Positions 28,388 to 36,673 are shown, counted from the first letter of the stretch. The stretch: DNA of 36,816 nucleotides from OMOG01 sp041485845 (GCA_041485845.1 JBGPKH010000009.1:1-36816), one strand, 5' to 3'. Made by a program: numbers and translations. The notes: generated by a model not told the origin, from the letters alone.

Positions 28388-29632
28388 TCAGATCTCCAGA
28401 AACAGCGGCCGTATGTGCCGCTCGAACAGGTTTTCGGTGACGTTGCGGGAGATCTGCTCCTCGTAGCGTTGCAGCATGTTCAGGTAGCGCTCGCCCATCT
28501 TGGCCGCCTCCTTGTAGCCCACGTGCAGCAGTTGCCGCAGGTTCGGATTGAAGCCGGGATTGGACTGGTCGTGGCGTAGCGCCGAGGTGTACTGTTGCGG
28601 AGTCCAGCCTGCTACCTCGCCAGGTGAGGGTAACGCGCCATAATCGATATGGATCACGGCGGCGTACGGCTCGCACAATGCCTCGCGGTGGCCGAACGCG
28701 TTGCCGTAGATTTCCTTGGCCAGATCGAGGCCCGCGCCGCCCGCCTCCGCCAGGCCGATCAGCTCTTCGAGCCAGGTGGTTCCCGCGGTCTTGAGATGCA
28801 CGCCGGCATCGTGCCGGCGCAGCGCGCGGCGGATGGGCGCGTAGATGGAGAACTTGTCGCTGCCGGAATGCACGCTCAGCTTGAGGCTTGAGGGCAGGCC
28901 GTATTCGCGGATGGCGTACGCGATCACTTCGAGGTCGTCGTTGAACTCTTTTTCGAATTGCGCGAGGTCACCTACGTAGTCCACGCCCTTGTTGAAGCGG
29001 CCGGTGAACTTGGGCGCGATGGTCTGAATGGGGATGCGCTCGTCAGCAATCGCCGACAGGATGACCAGCAACTGCGGCGGCGTCTGCGGGGCGTCAGTCT
29101 CATCCATGGAGACTTCCGTGATGAAGCCTTTGCCGCCCCTGCGCTGGGCAACGTGGCGGTAGATGCGTCCGGCCTCCTCGACGGCGAACAGGTACTTGGC
29201 GGCGATCTGCGCGATCGATTCGCGCGTGGTGGCATACGGCGATCCGCTGCCGCTGAGCTCCGCGTGACGGTCCACGAACGCCGCGATATCGGCTGCCGCG
29301 GCAGGCTGTCCGATGGCCGACGCGACATCCAGCGTGTAGAAGTCGCTGGAGTCGATGTAGCGGTCCACGGTGGTCAGGTTGATATGATCGGCATCCACGT
29401 GCCAGGCGTGCGTCCAGGCGAGGTCGCGGGCCGCGGCATCGGCGGCGGCTCTCACGCTGGCAGGCTCAGACCCCACGATTCCATGCTCGCGGTTGGACTT
29501 GTTCCACACCGGGATGACCGTGACGCCGCGCGCGGCGGCCATCGCGCAAGCCTGCAATTGCGCCTTCGCCTGGTGCGCGAAGCGATCGCCCACGCCCAGG
29601 GACAATCTTCCGAGCGTGAGGCTCGGGACCAT
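28388..29632 (-). CDS. uxaE: UxaE-type tagaturonate epimerase family protein
   Basis: A 414-aa protein from ATG 29632. It has the blocks I associate with the UxaE (D-tagaturonate 3-epimerase) family: GVGDRFAHQAKAQL, VIPVWNKSNREH, WHVDADHINLTTVDR, FITEVSMDETD, APKFTGRFNKGVDYVGD and KLSVHSGSDKFSIY, which together supply Asp, Glu and His metal ligands of a TIM barrel. In galacturonate catabolism it converts tagaturonate to fructuronate. Immediately downstream is the GH28 pectinase, which supports a pectin-use operon. A longer start at 29680 is open, but its ATG would overlap by two bases the start codon of the divergent GH28 relic (CATG, 29678-29681), and the extra 16 residues are low-complexity. 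I therefore prefer 29632. Confidence 0.88.
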   Translation of the reverse strand: MVPSLTLGRLSLGVGDRFAHQAKAQLQACAMAAARGVTVIPVWNKSNREHGIVGSEPASVRAAADAAARDLAWTHAWHVDADHINLTTVDRYIDSSDFYTLDVASAIGQPAAAADIAAFVDRHAELSGSGSPYATTRESIAQIAAKYLFAVEEAGRIYRHVAQRRGGKGFITEVSMDETDAPQTPPQLLVILSAIADERIPIQTIAPKFTGRFNKGVDYVGDLAQFEKEFNDDLEVIAYAIREYGLPSSLKLSVHSGSDKFSIYAPIRRALRRHDAGVHLKTAGTTWLEELIGLAEAGGAGLDLAKEIYGNAFGHREALCEPYAAVIHIDYGALPSPGEVAGWTPQQYTSALRHDQSNPGFNPNLRQLLHVGYKEAAKMGERYLNMLQRYEEQISRNVTENLFERHIRPLFLEI

Positions 29633-29678
29633 CGGAGCCGCTTGACCGCTTTGCTCGAGAGGACCTCCAGTTGAGTTC

Positions 29679-30018
29679 ATGCCGACTTGTTCGCGGCGGC
29701 AAGTTCTATTCGCGCTTGGCGCCGCCTCCTTTCCGGTTTACGCGGCGGCGGAGGACGCGTGGGCGGACTTGCCGCGGTTGCTGAAACGAATCCAGCCTCC
29801 GGCGTTCCCCGGCCGAGACTTTAATGTAACGCGTTACGGCGCCAAAGACGATGGCAAGGGCGATTGCACGGCGGCCTTCCGGCAGGCCATCGACGAAGCC
29901 AACCGCGCCGGCGGCGGTGGGCGTGACGCTGCGGCACTGTACCTTCGAAAGCACGGCGCAGGCCGAGGTCGCCGAAAACGTCCGCGATCTGACGCTCGAC
30001 GATGTGACGATTAAGTAA
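29679..30018 (+). pseudogene. internally deleted second GH28 polygalacturonase
   Basis: The first about 80 codons encode a Tat-like leader (SRRQVLFALGAASFPVYAAA) and the opening of a GH28/pectate-lyase-type helix (FNVTRYGAKDDGKGDCTAAF, RQAIDEANRAGGG). At about 29915-29922 the homology jumps, one frame over, to VTLRHCTFEST and EVAENVRDLTLDDVTIK with TAA at 30016-30018, the kind of short strand repeats that end GH28 proteins. About 350 residues, including the catalytic site, are missing, and the remaining halves are out of frame. The breakpoint is a GC-rich GGCGGCGGTGGGCGT run, consistent with a deletion. It is divergent from the epimerase/GH28 operon, probably once part of the same pectin locus. 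Confidence 0.75.
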
Positions 30019-30062
30019 CTCTCACCTCCGCCTGTACATTTCCAGGAGAAATCCGGGCGCAG

Positions 30063-30094
30063 GTAGGACAGACCATCGCTTTTTGTGGCCTGTC
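30063..30094 (+). repeat. RAYT-associated REP hairpin R1
   Basis: A GTAG foot (30063-30066), then arm GACAGACC (30067-30074), 12-nt loop and arm GGCCTGTC (30087-30094), with one wobble position. It is the copy immediately 5' of the RAYT gene and has the same foot and loop plan as the other copies. Confidence 0.75.
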
Positions 30095-30112
30095 ACGCCT
30101 CGCTGAACCTCG

Positions 30113-30607
30113 ATGTCCTTCACCCGCAGACACCTGCCTCACTGGATTCCAGAAGAGACCGCCGTTTTCGTTACGTGGCGCCTTGCCGGTTCCCTTCCGC
30201 CTCAAGCTGGGAGACAGACGACAAAAGGCGATCGTCTGTCCCACCTTTGGTTGCAGGATTCGTGAGTCGCCTGCGTGGTGTTAAACGCTCTCCGGTATGG
30301 TGAGACGGTTCGCCGGTTCTACGAACTCCACGCGAGGGTGGTCATGCCCATTCACGTTCACGCCATCTTCCAACCACATGCCGGTTTGCCCACCATCATG
30401 CGATGGCTCAAAGGGAGAACCAGCCGGGTAGCCAACCAGATTCTGCGCCGCACCGGGACGCCCTTCTGGCAAGACGAGTCCTTCGACCATTTTGTCCGAT
30501 CGGATGAGGAACTCCAGGATTTGATCGAATACGTGGAAAACAATCCGGTAAGGGCCGGCCTGGTCGAAGCTAAAGACCGTTGGCGATGGTCCAGCGCGAG
30601 CAAGTGA
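30113..30607 (+). pseudogene. RAYT / Y1 (IS200-like) transposase, interrupted by one TGA and an internal REP
   Basis: One frame runs from ATG 30113 to TGA 30605-30607, broken only by TGA at 30263-30265. It encodes the RAYT signature: RRHLPHWIPEETAVFVTWRL at the N-terminus, VVMPIHVHAIF with the HUH motif, and FWQDESFDHFV, VENNPVRAGLV, WRWSSA at the end. The internal stop sits where members usually have Arg (TCG-TGA-GTC, consistent with CGA to TGA). A REP hairpin (30213-30244) lies in frame just upstream and appears to replace about 30 residues between GSLPP and LWLQD. RAYTs are single-strand HUH nucleases that process REP/BIME sequences and are domesticated chromosomal genes. This copy is probably dead. 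A GTG at 30275 could give a shortened 110-aa product containing HUH. Confidence 0.85.
30213..30244 (-). repeat. REP hairpin R2, inside the RAYT reading frame
   Basis: Arms GACAGACG (30213-30220) and CGTCTGTC (30233-30240), loop ACAAAAGGCGAT, followed by CCAC. Read on the minus strand this is a GTGG foot plus hairpin. It is in frame with the transposase and encodes GRQTTKGDRLSH. Confidence 0.8.
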
Positions 30608-30637
30608 CAGACGACAAAACCCGATCGTCTGTCCTAC
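30606..30637 (-). repeat. REP hairpin R3, between RAYT stop and kinase stop
   Basis: Arms GACAGACG (30606-30613) and CGTCTGTC (30626-30633), loop ACAAAACCCGAT, then CTAC, which is a GTAG foot on the minus strand. It overlaps the TGA of the RAYT frame and the TAG stop of the downstream convergent kinase gene (30634-30636), so it fills the whole intergenic gap. Confidence 0.8.
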
Positions 30638-33405
30638 TTCTCCCAGTGCAGCGCCACCGTGAGATGGCTGGGCGGGTCGGGACCGACGGAGGTGGTGGCG
30701 GCGCCTCCCGTTTGGGCATATTGCAACATGAGAATCCGTTGGCCGTCGGCGGAAACGGCATAGGTGCTGTAGTCCCCACCGCTGTGCGGAATGCTGAGGG
30801 CCGGTATTCCGACGATCCCCTTGGGGGTAACCGGCTCGAAGGTGGCGCCGTTCGCGGTCACCGCGGAGGAGAGCAGCGGGCTCATACCCGGAAAAGCCGC
30901 GCGGTTGCCGCGGCCGCGGCCGCCCATATTAACCGCGATGGAGTGGTAGAAAAGCTCCTTGCCGTCGCGCCTCCATCGGGGCCAGTCGCCGCCGCCGTTG
31001 GAGACTTGCCAGCGGCCGCTGCCGGAGGGGAACGGCTGCACGTAGATCTCGTTCCGTCCCGTGGAATTCGAAGTGTACGCGATCCATTTCCCGTCGGCGG
31101 AAACCTGGCCGTGCGTCTCGTTGAACGGGGTCGCGATCAGCGGCTCGGCTTTCTTGTCGTCCATGGACAACACCCAAAGATCGCCGCCCTTTTGGGGATC
31201 CTGCACCCAAAACACGATGCGCTTGCCATCCGGCGACCACGACATGGGGGCCTTGGGAAGCTCCGATTCGAACAGTAATTCCTCGGTCCCCGATCCGCTC
31301 GAGAGCGTCTGGTACAGCCCCCACTTCCCCTTTTGCAGGGCGCTGTACACGATGCGATTCCCATCGGGCGACCACACCGGGCTCGAATTATGATGCGACG
31401 CGTCGAACGTCAGGCGCGTCACCGCGCCGCGCGGCTCGATGACCACGATATCGCCGCTGTTGGATTCGTGGCGGTGAGCCGCGATGCGCTTGCCATCCGG
31501 AGACACTTCGATTCCCCGCCAGGCTCCCGGCGGGCCCACGGTTTCGAGCTCGCTCCCGGTGCGGTCGACCCATACCAATTGCCACTCGCTCGAGTCCAAC
31601 GTGGGGCCGGCCGTGAACGAGAGGCCCGAGCTTTGGATGTAAACCAGCACGCCGTTGGGGGACACCGCGAAATTGCCGAGGCCATTCGCGGCGCTGTAGG
31701 TGACTTCATCGGCCACGCGCACCGCTTCTCCCGTCAGCGCCAGTTTCGTGGGGCTGAACGGCTGCGCGTACACCGATTTCTCGCGGTGGAAAACCAGGTA
31801 GCCCGGTGCGGCGTAGGCCGCATTGGACTCCGCGGCCACCACGCGGACTTTTTCTTTGGACCCCAGCGTTCCCGCGAAGACCGCGCGCTTGCCGGCCTCT
31901 CCGTTCCATGCCGTGTACAGGTAGTGGCGGCCATCGGCCAGGAAGTGCGGCCAGAAGTGCCCGGCCTCTCCCGCCTCCAGGCTGGCGACGGCTTCCGGCT
32001 TTCCGCCTTCGGCCGATACCCGCATCAACCCGGTGGCGGAACCGAACAGGATGGTTCCCTCACGGTTCCATGTGCCCCCGGAGAAACCGGCCGCATCGCA
32101 GATCAACTGCGGTGGCCCGCCCGCTGCTTCCACCTTCTTGAGTTTTCCTTCCGCCACGAATCCGATGGAGCGGCCGTCGGCGGACCAGAAGGGCTGCGCC
32201 CCGCCTTCGGTCCCCGCCAGCTTCCGGCTGGTCACGGAACCGATGGGGCGAACGGACAGCGACCAGGGGTCCTGAGGGAGGTCCCTAAAAACAAAAGCCA
32301 GCGTCCGTCCGTCCGGCGAGACGCCGAAAGTCGTGGCGGCAAGCACGCCATTGTTCTGGTTGAGGTTCGTGCCCAGGGGTACGCGGAAGCGGACTTCGTC
32401 CGGCGACCGCGGCCCGCGCAAATACAGCGAGGCCGGCAGCGCCAGCGACACCACCCCGAGCGCTGCTATCCCCAGCAGCACGCGCGAGAGTTTTTCGCGC
32501 TTCCGCTGCGCGGGGGCGGGCGGCGCGGCCAGGCCGGTGTCCGCCCCGGCTTCGGCAACCCATTGCAGCTCGGCCAGCAGATCGCGCGCCGTTTGCCAGC
32601 GGTCCTGCGGGTCCTTGGCCAGACACGTCCGCACCACGTGGTTCAGCGCCGGCGGTGTGTCCGGCTGCGTGCTCGACAGGGGCGCCGGTTCGGAGGCCGC
32701 GATGGCCCCCATCAGGAGAGCCCGGCTCTTCCCCTCGAAGGCCTTCTTGCCGGTGACCATCTCGTGCAGCACGGCGCCAAACGCGAAGATGTCGGTCCGC
32801 GCGTCCGCCTCCAAGCCTTCCAACTGTTCGGGGGCCATGTACTGCAAAGTCCCGAGGATGGCGCCCGGTATGGTGACATCCGTGCTGGTGGGCAGTTGGG
32901 AGACCGAGGAGGAGCCTGCCGCCGGCGCTTTCCATTTGGCCAATCCGAAGTCGAGCAGCTTCGGCCCGCTCTCGGTCAGGATGACGTTGGCAGGCTTGAG
33001 GTCGCGATGCACCACGCCGCGCCGGTGCGCCTTGTCCAGCGCATCGGCCATCGCGATGGCCACCTTCAACGCCTCCTCCCACCCCATCGGCCCGCGCTCC
33101 AGGCGTGCCGCCAGCGTGTCGCCGGCCAGGTACTCCATCACCAGGAAGTCGTGGCCGTCCTGCTGCCCAATGTCGTGGAGGATGCAGATATTCGGATGGT
33201 TTAGCGACGCGATGATCTGCGCTTCGCGCTCGAAGCGCTGCCGCATCTCGGTGTTCTCCGCCCAGTGCTGGGGAAGCAGCTTGACGGCCACCGAGCGGTC
33301 GAGCCGCGTATCCGACGCCTTATACACTTCCCCCATACCGCCCGCGCCGATGGGAGCGAGGATCTCGTAGGGGCCAAGCCGCGTGCCTGCCGGGAGGGTG
33401 GTCAT
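30634..33405 (-). CDS. Ser/Thr protein kinase with PD40/TolB-like beta-propeller
   Basis: A 923-aa membrane kinase. The kinase domain (about 13-290) has an intact GAGGMGEV loop, K42 (VAVK), HRDLKPAN with D135 and N140, DFG with D152, and APEQ. A single TM helix lies at about 308-326. The rest is a WD40/PD40-like propeller with repeated SPDGRTLAF, SADGRSIGF, SPDGKRIAAH, SPDGNRIVY, SPDGKRIVFW and SADGKWIAYTS blades. The architecture is abundant in Acidobacteriota. The propeller faces outside and presumably senses a ligand or cell-wall component. It lies downstream of a paralogue on the same strand, separated by a REP pair (33422-33502), and ends at another REP. Confidence 0.94.
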   Translation of the reverse strand: MTTLPAGTRLGPYEILAPIGAGGMGEVYKASDTRLDRSVAVKLLPQHWAENTEMRQRFEREAQIIASLNHPNICILHDIGQQDGHDFLVMEYLAGDTLAARLERGPMGWEEALKVAIAMADALDKAHRRGVVHRDLKPANVILTESGPKLLDFGLAKWKAPAAGSSSVSQLPTSTDVTIPGAILGTLQYMAPEQLEGLEADARTDIFAFGAVLHEMVTGKKAFEGKSRALLMGAIAASEPAPLSSTQPDTPPALNHVVRTCLAKDPQDRWQTARDLLAELQWVAEAGADTGLAAPPAPAQRKREKLSRVLLGIAALGVVSLALPASLYLRGPRSPDEVRFRVPLGTNLNQNNGVLAATTFGVSPDGRTLAFVFRDLPQDPWSLSVRPIGSVTSRKLAGTEGGAQPFWSADGRSIGFVAEGKLKKVEAAGGPPQLICDAAGFSGGTWNREGTILFGSATGLMRVSAEGGKPEAVASLEAGEAGHFWPHFLADGRHYLYTAWNGEAGKRAVFAGTLGSKEKVRVVAAESNAAYAAPGYLVFHREKSVYAQPFSPTKLALTGEAVRVADEVTYSAANGLGNFAVSPNGVLVYIQSSGLSFTAGPTLDSSEWQLVWVDRTGSELETVGPPGAWRGIEVSPDGKRIAAHRHESNSGDIVVIEPRGAVTRLTFDASHHNSSPVWSPDGNRIVYSALQKGKWGLYQTLSSGSGTEELLFESELPKAPMSWSPDGKRIVFWVQDPQKGGDLWVLSMDDKKAEPLIATPFNETHGQVSADGKWIAYTSNSTGRNEIYVQPFPSGSGRWQVSNGGGDWPRWRRDGKELFYHSIAVNMGGRGRGNRAAFPGMSPLLSSAVTANGATFEPVTPKGIVGIPALSIPHSGGDYSTYAVSADGQRILMLQYAQTGGAATTSVGPDPPSHLTVALHWEK

Positions 33406-33421
33406 TGGTTACCCCCGCAAA

Positions 33422-33502
33422 GTGGGACAGACCATCGGTCTTTGTGGTCTGTCAAGATCTCGGGCGGGTTGACAGACCACAAAAAACGATGGTCTGTCCC
33501 AC
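33422..33502. repeat. inverted pair of REP hairpins (BIME-like) between kinase genes
   Basis: R4a (GTGG foot 33422-33425, hairpin to 33453) and R4b (33471-33498, CCAC to 33502) are the same hairpin in opposite orientations with a 17-nt spacer. Together they pair at 30 of 32 positions. Stems are GACAGACC/GGTCTGTC. Transcribed leftward, the pair could form one long stem between the two kinase messages. Confidence 0.8.
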
Positions 33503-33535
33503 GTCTGATTTCACTAGAATGGCCAAACTCCAGAC

Positions 33536-36187
33536 TCATTTTTCAGCCTTTCCGAGTGCGGCCGTCCAGTGTTGGATCACCGTGAGGCCATAGGTTATGA
33601 GGTTACCGCGTCCGCCGCCCCCTCCACCTGCCTGGCCGGGCGCGGAGGAGAAAGGCGAGGCCAGCGGCACCGATCCCGCGCCGCCGCGTCCCCCGCCGCC
33701 TACTACCCGGAGAAGAAACCGCTGGCCATCCGGAGTGACCGCCAACTGGTGGCGCGTGGGAACCCCCGCCCCACCAGTCCGAGCGCGGAACAGCACATGG
33801 GGGACACCGGACTCGAGTTTCCCGCCCGCTTTGATTTCCACTGCCAAGATGTCGGAGTCCAGAGCCCGATAGTAGAGCTCTTTCCCGTCCCGCCTCCATC
33901 GCGGCTGTCCGCCGCCCGCGGTCGAGACCTTGAGCTTCTGATCCAGCGCCGGAAAGGAAATCACGTAGACCTCGAACCGGCCCGATTCCTCCGAAGTGTA
34001 GGCCAGCCATTTCCCATCGTAGGAAAACTGCGGCTCGTTTTTCTGGAACTTCCCCTGGACCACGGGGAACGGCTTCTTGTCACCCGTGAGGGGAAGCGCG
34101 TAGATATCCTGGAAGTTGTCCGGGCCCGACAAGTAGGCGATGTAGCGCCCATCCTTGGACCAGTCCTCCACGATTTCATCGTTGGACGATTCCAGAAGCG
34201 GCGTCTCCGCGCCCACCCCATTGGCATTCTTGACGTAGATGTCCGCGTTCCCCTTGCGATATGTCGTAAACGCGACCCGCGTTCCATCCGGAGACCAGAC
34301 GGGGTTGATGTCGTCCGCCGGATCGAGCGTCAGCCGGGTGGAAACACCCGCGCGTTGCCAGTCGATCACCCAGATGTCGGCGCCGGGGGCGCCCGGGTCC
34401 TGCTGCGTCACGGCGATGAGCTTTCCGTCGGGAGAAAGATCCATGTCGCCGTACGTTCCCAGTTCTCCAGCGAACGCCAGGCTTTTCCCGGTTCGATCGA
34501 CCCAACCCCATTGAAAACCGCCGAATGTTTGTCCTCTGCCCGCGGGAGCGCCGGCGCCTTGAAAGTAGAGCAACACGCCGTTTTGCGAGACGTCGAAGCT
34601 CGCTCGCCCGTTTGCCGAGCTGGCGGCAACCTGATCCGCCACGTGCACCGGCTCTCCCCGCAACGCCAGCTTCGCGGCGTCAAACGGCTGCGCGAACAGC
34701 GACGCTTCGCGGTGGAAAAGCACGTAGCCCGGCGCGGCGTAGGCGGCATTGGACTCGGCGGCCAACAGCCGCGTCTTCTCCTTCGAGCCAAACGTTCCCG
34801 CAAACACTGCGCGATTCGCGGCCTGTCCGGACCAGGCCAGGTACAGGAAATGACGCCCGTCGGGCAGAAAATTGGGAAAGTAGTGTCCGGTTTCCTGCGC
34901 ATCGGGCGTGGTAATCGCGGCCGGCGTTCCCCCCTCGGCTGACACGCGATACAACCCCTTGGCGGACCCGAACAGGATAGTCCCTTCGCGATTCCATGTG
35001 CCGCCGGAAAACCCCGCTGCAGGGCCGATATCCTGCGGGGCGCCGCCCGCCACGCTCACCTTTTTGAGTCGGCCCCCGGTGACGAAGGCGATGAAGCGGC
35101 TGTCCGGCGACCAGAAAGGCTGCGCGGCGTCGTCGGTTCCTCCCAGTTTTTGGAATGCCACCCCACCCACCTGCCGGACATAAAGCGACACGGCTCCCTG
35201 CTGTTCCGGCCGGATCACCAGCGCCATCATCTGGCCATCCGGCGAGAGTGCGATATTCCCTTGACTCAGGCCGCGAACCGGCACGCGGAACTCGAACTTC
35301 TCCGCTTCACCCGGACCGCGAAAATAGAGCCCGGCGGGAAATGCCAGGGCGGCCATCAGCAACACGGCGGCGGCCAGCACGACTTTGATCAGCCTCTCCC
35401 GCTTATGCGCGGACCCGGATCCGGCGGGCTGCGCGTCGCCTTGCGCGATCCACCGGAGCTGGACGAGAAGATCGTGCGCGGTCTGCCAGCGGTTTTCGGG
35501 ATCCTTCGCCAGGCACCGTTTGACCACGTGCTCCAGCGCCGCGGGCGCGAAGGGATCGGGCTCAGCCGTCGCGATGGTGGCGATCAATGCGGCCCGGCTC
35601 TTGCCTTCGAAGGCCTTCTTGCCGGTGACCATCTCATAGAGGATGGCCCCAAAGGCAAAGATGTCACTGCGTGCATCGGCCGGCTTTCCCTCGTACTGTT
35701 CGGGAGCGGCGTAGGGGGAGTTGAGCTCAGCGGATGGCCCCACCCCGAAATCGAGCAGCTTGGGGCCCGTCTTGGTGAGCATCACGTGCGAGGGCTTGAG
35801 GTCGCGGTGTGTCACGCCCTGACGGTGCGCCTTGTCGAGCGCGTCGGCGATGGCGATGGCCAGCGTGAGCGCCTCGCCCAGATCGAGCGGCTTGCCCTTC
35901 AGGCGGTCGGCCAGCGTTTGGCCTTCCAGGTACTCCATGACCAGGAAGTCGGCGCCGTCTTCGTGTCCGATATCGTGAAGCGTGCAAATGTGGGGATGAT
36001 CCAAGGACGCGATGGCCTTCGCTTCGCGCTCGAAGCTGTCGCCGGCGGCCTGCGGCGGCATTACGCGGATGGCCACCGTGCGGCTCACCCGCGGGTCGGA
36101 CGCCTTATAGACCTCGCTCCCGTTTCCCGCGCCTATGGGCGCAAGGATTTCGTAGGGACCCAGTTTTGAGCCAGGTGGAAGGGGCAT
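33536..36187 (-). CDS. kinase-propeller paralogue with pseudokinase substitutions
   Basis: An 883-aa protein with the same architecture and many identical segments to the 30634-33405 protein: kinase fold (about 10-265), TM (about 276-295), PD40 blades with SPDGQMMAL, SPDSRFIAFV, SPDGKLIAVT, SPDGTRVAFT and YDGKWLAYTS, and a Gly-rich insertion near the C-terminus. The kinase core is altered. The glycine loop reads GAGNGSEV (third Gly to Ser), the beta-3 Lys is Arg (VAIRVM, R41) and the HRDLKPAN Asn is His (HRDLKPSH, H134). HRD D129 and DFG D146 remain. The activation segment is about 25 residues shorter than in the paralogue. These changes predict weak or no ATP phosphotransfer, so it may be a pseudokinase signalling through its propeller. 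Confidence 0.92.
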   Translation of the reverse strand: MPLPPGSKLGPYEILAPIGAGNGSEVYKASDPRVSRTVAIRVMPPQAAGDSFEREAKAIASLDHPHICTLHDIGHEDGADFLVMEYLEGQTLADRLKGKPLDLGEALTLAIAIADALDKAHRQGVTHRDLKPSHVMLTKTGPKLLDFGVGPSAELNSPYAAPEQYEGKPADARSDIFAFGAILYEMVTGKKAFEGKSRAALIATIATAEPDPFAPAALEHVVKRCLAKDPENRWQTAHDLLVQLRWIAQGDAQPAGSGSAHKRERLIKVVLAAAVLLMAALAFPAGLYFRGPGEAEKFEFRVPVRGLSQGNIALSPDGQMMALVIRPEQQGAVSLYVRQVGGVAFQKLGGTDDAAQPFWSPDSRFIAFVTGGRLKKVSVAGGAPQDIGPAAGFSGGTWNREGTILFGSAKGLYRVSAEGGTPAAITTPDAQETGHYFPNFLPDGRHFLYLAWSGQAANRAVFAGTFGSKEKTRLLAAESNAAYAAPGYVLFHREASLFAQPFDAAKLALRGEPVHVADQVAASSANGRASFDVSQNGVLLYFQGAGAPAGRGQTFGGFQWGWVDRTGKSLAFAGELGTYGDMDLSPDGKLIAVTQQDPGAPGADIWVIDWQRAGVSTRLTLDPADDINPVWSPDGTRVAFTTYRKGNADIYVKNANGVGAETPLLESSNDEIVEDWSKDGRYIAYLSGPDNFQDIYALPLTGDKKPFPVVQGKFQKNEPQFSYDGKWLAYTSEESGRFEVYVISFPALDQKLKVSTAGGGQPRWRRDGKELYYRALDSDILAVEIKAGGKLESGVPHVLFRARTGGAGVPTRHQLAVTPDGQRFLLRVVGGGGRGGAGSVPLASPFSSAPGQAGGGGGGRGNLITYGLTVIQHWTAALGKAEK

Positions 36188-36223
36188 GTATTGGCCTATG
36201 CTACATCGCGCGGAGGGAAAACG

Positions 36224-36610
36224 CTACCAGCTCTTGCGGAGCGGCAGGGCTACCAGGATTCCGCAGGCGACGCCCGCGCCGTTCGCGATCAGGTCGCCCA
36301 ATTCCACAGTGCGGCCCGGCGCAGAGTGCTGCAGGGCTTCCAGGAGGACTCCCAGCAGGAACATCGAAAGGCCAGCCGCAATTCCCCTGCGGCGATCACG
36401 AAATCCGATCACCGGCAGCAGCGCGAGCATCAGGTAGGCACTGAAGTGCATCACCTTGTCGCTGATGTCCAGGCGGTCGAGGTGCTGTATGACCGGAGAT
36501 GTGGCAGGAAGCAGCGAACCGATAACGACCAGGACGATCAGCAGGACCCAGAGCGTCAGGATCGCGGTTCGGACGGCGGGACCGTTGATGCGGCGAGTCA
36601 ACGCTGACAC
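36224..36610 (-). CDS. VanZ-like small membrane protein
   Basis: A 128-aa protein from GTG 36610 with four predicted TM helices and the VanZ-family marks: DKVMHFSAYLMLALL after helix 1, and LEALQHSAPGRTVELGDLIANGAGVACG. VanZ-like proteins confer low-level glycopeptide tolerance or affect envelope sugars; the specific role here is unknown. A longer frame begins at GTG 36673, but its first 20 codons are just a palindromic repeat (36632-36673), so I reject that start. TTG 36601 is another possibility. No strong Shine-Dalgarno is visible. It lies on the same strand as and just upstream of the kinase-like gene ending the window. Confidence 0.82.
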   Translation of the reverse strand: MSALTRRINGPAVRTAILTLWVLLIVLVVIGSLLPATSPVIQHLDRLDISDKVMHFSAYLMLALLPVIGFRDRRRGIAAGLSMFLLGVLLEALQHSAPGRTVELGDLIANGAGVACGILVALPLRKSW

Positions 36611-36631
36611 AGGATAGGCGCGAAAGCCTCC

Positions 36632-36673
36632 GCCGGCAAAGCCGGCCTGGACAGGCCAGGAGGCCTGTCCCAC
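36632..36673 (-). repeat. REP-like element R5 with accessory hairpin
   Basis: Hairpin GACAGGCC (36650-36657), AGGA, GGCCTGTC (36662-36669), then CCAC, a GTGG foot on the minus strand, next to a second hairpin GCCGGC-AAA-GCCGGC (36632-36646). The foot and GACAG stem match the RAYT family, but the loop is only four bases, so it is a related subgroup. Confidence 0.6.

Noticed and set aside
26919..28676. longer GH28 frame starting at 28676
   Set aside because: It would overlap the epimerase gene by about 290 bp, and the added residues are a frame shadow of that gene.
33600..33680. glycine-rich C-terminal segment of the kinase-like gene as a frameshift artefact
   Set aside because: The frame remains open and continues to a C-terminal HWTAALGKAEK similar to the paralogue's ending, so it is an insertion rather than a frame error.
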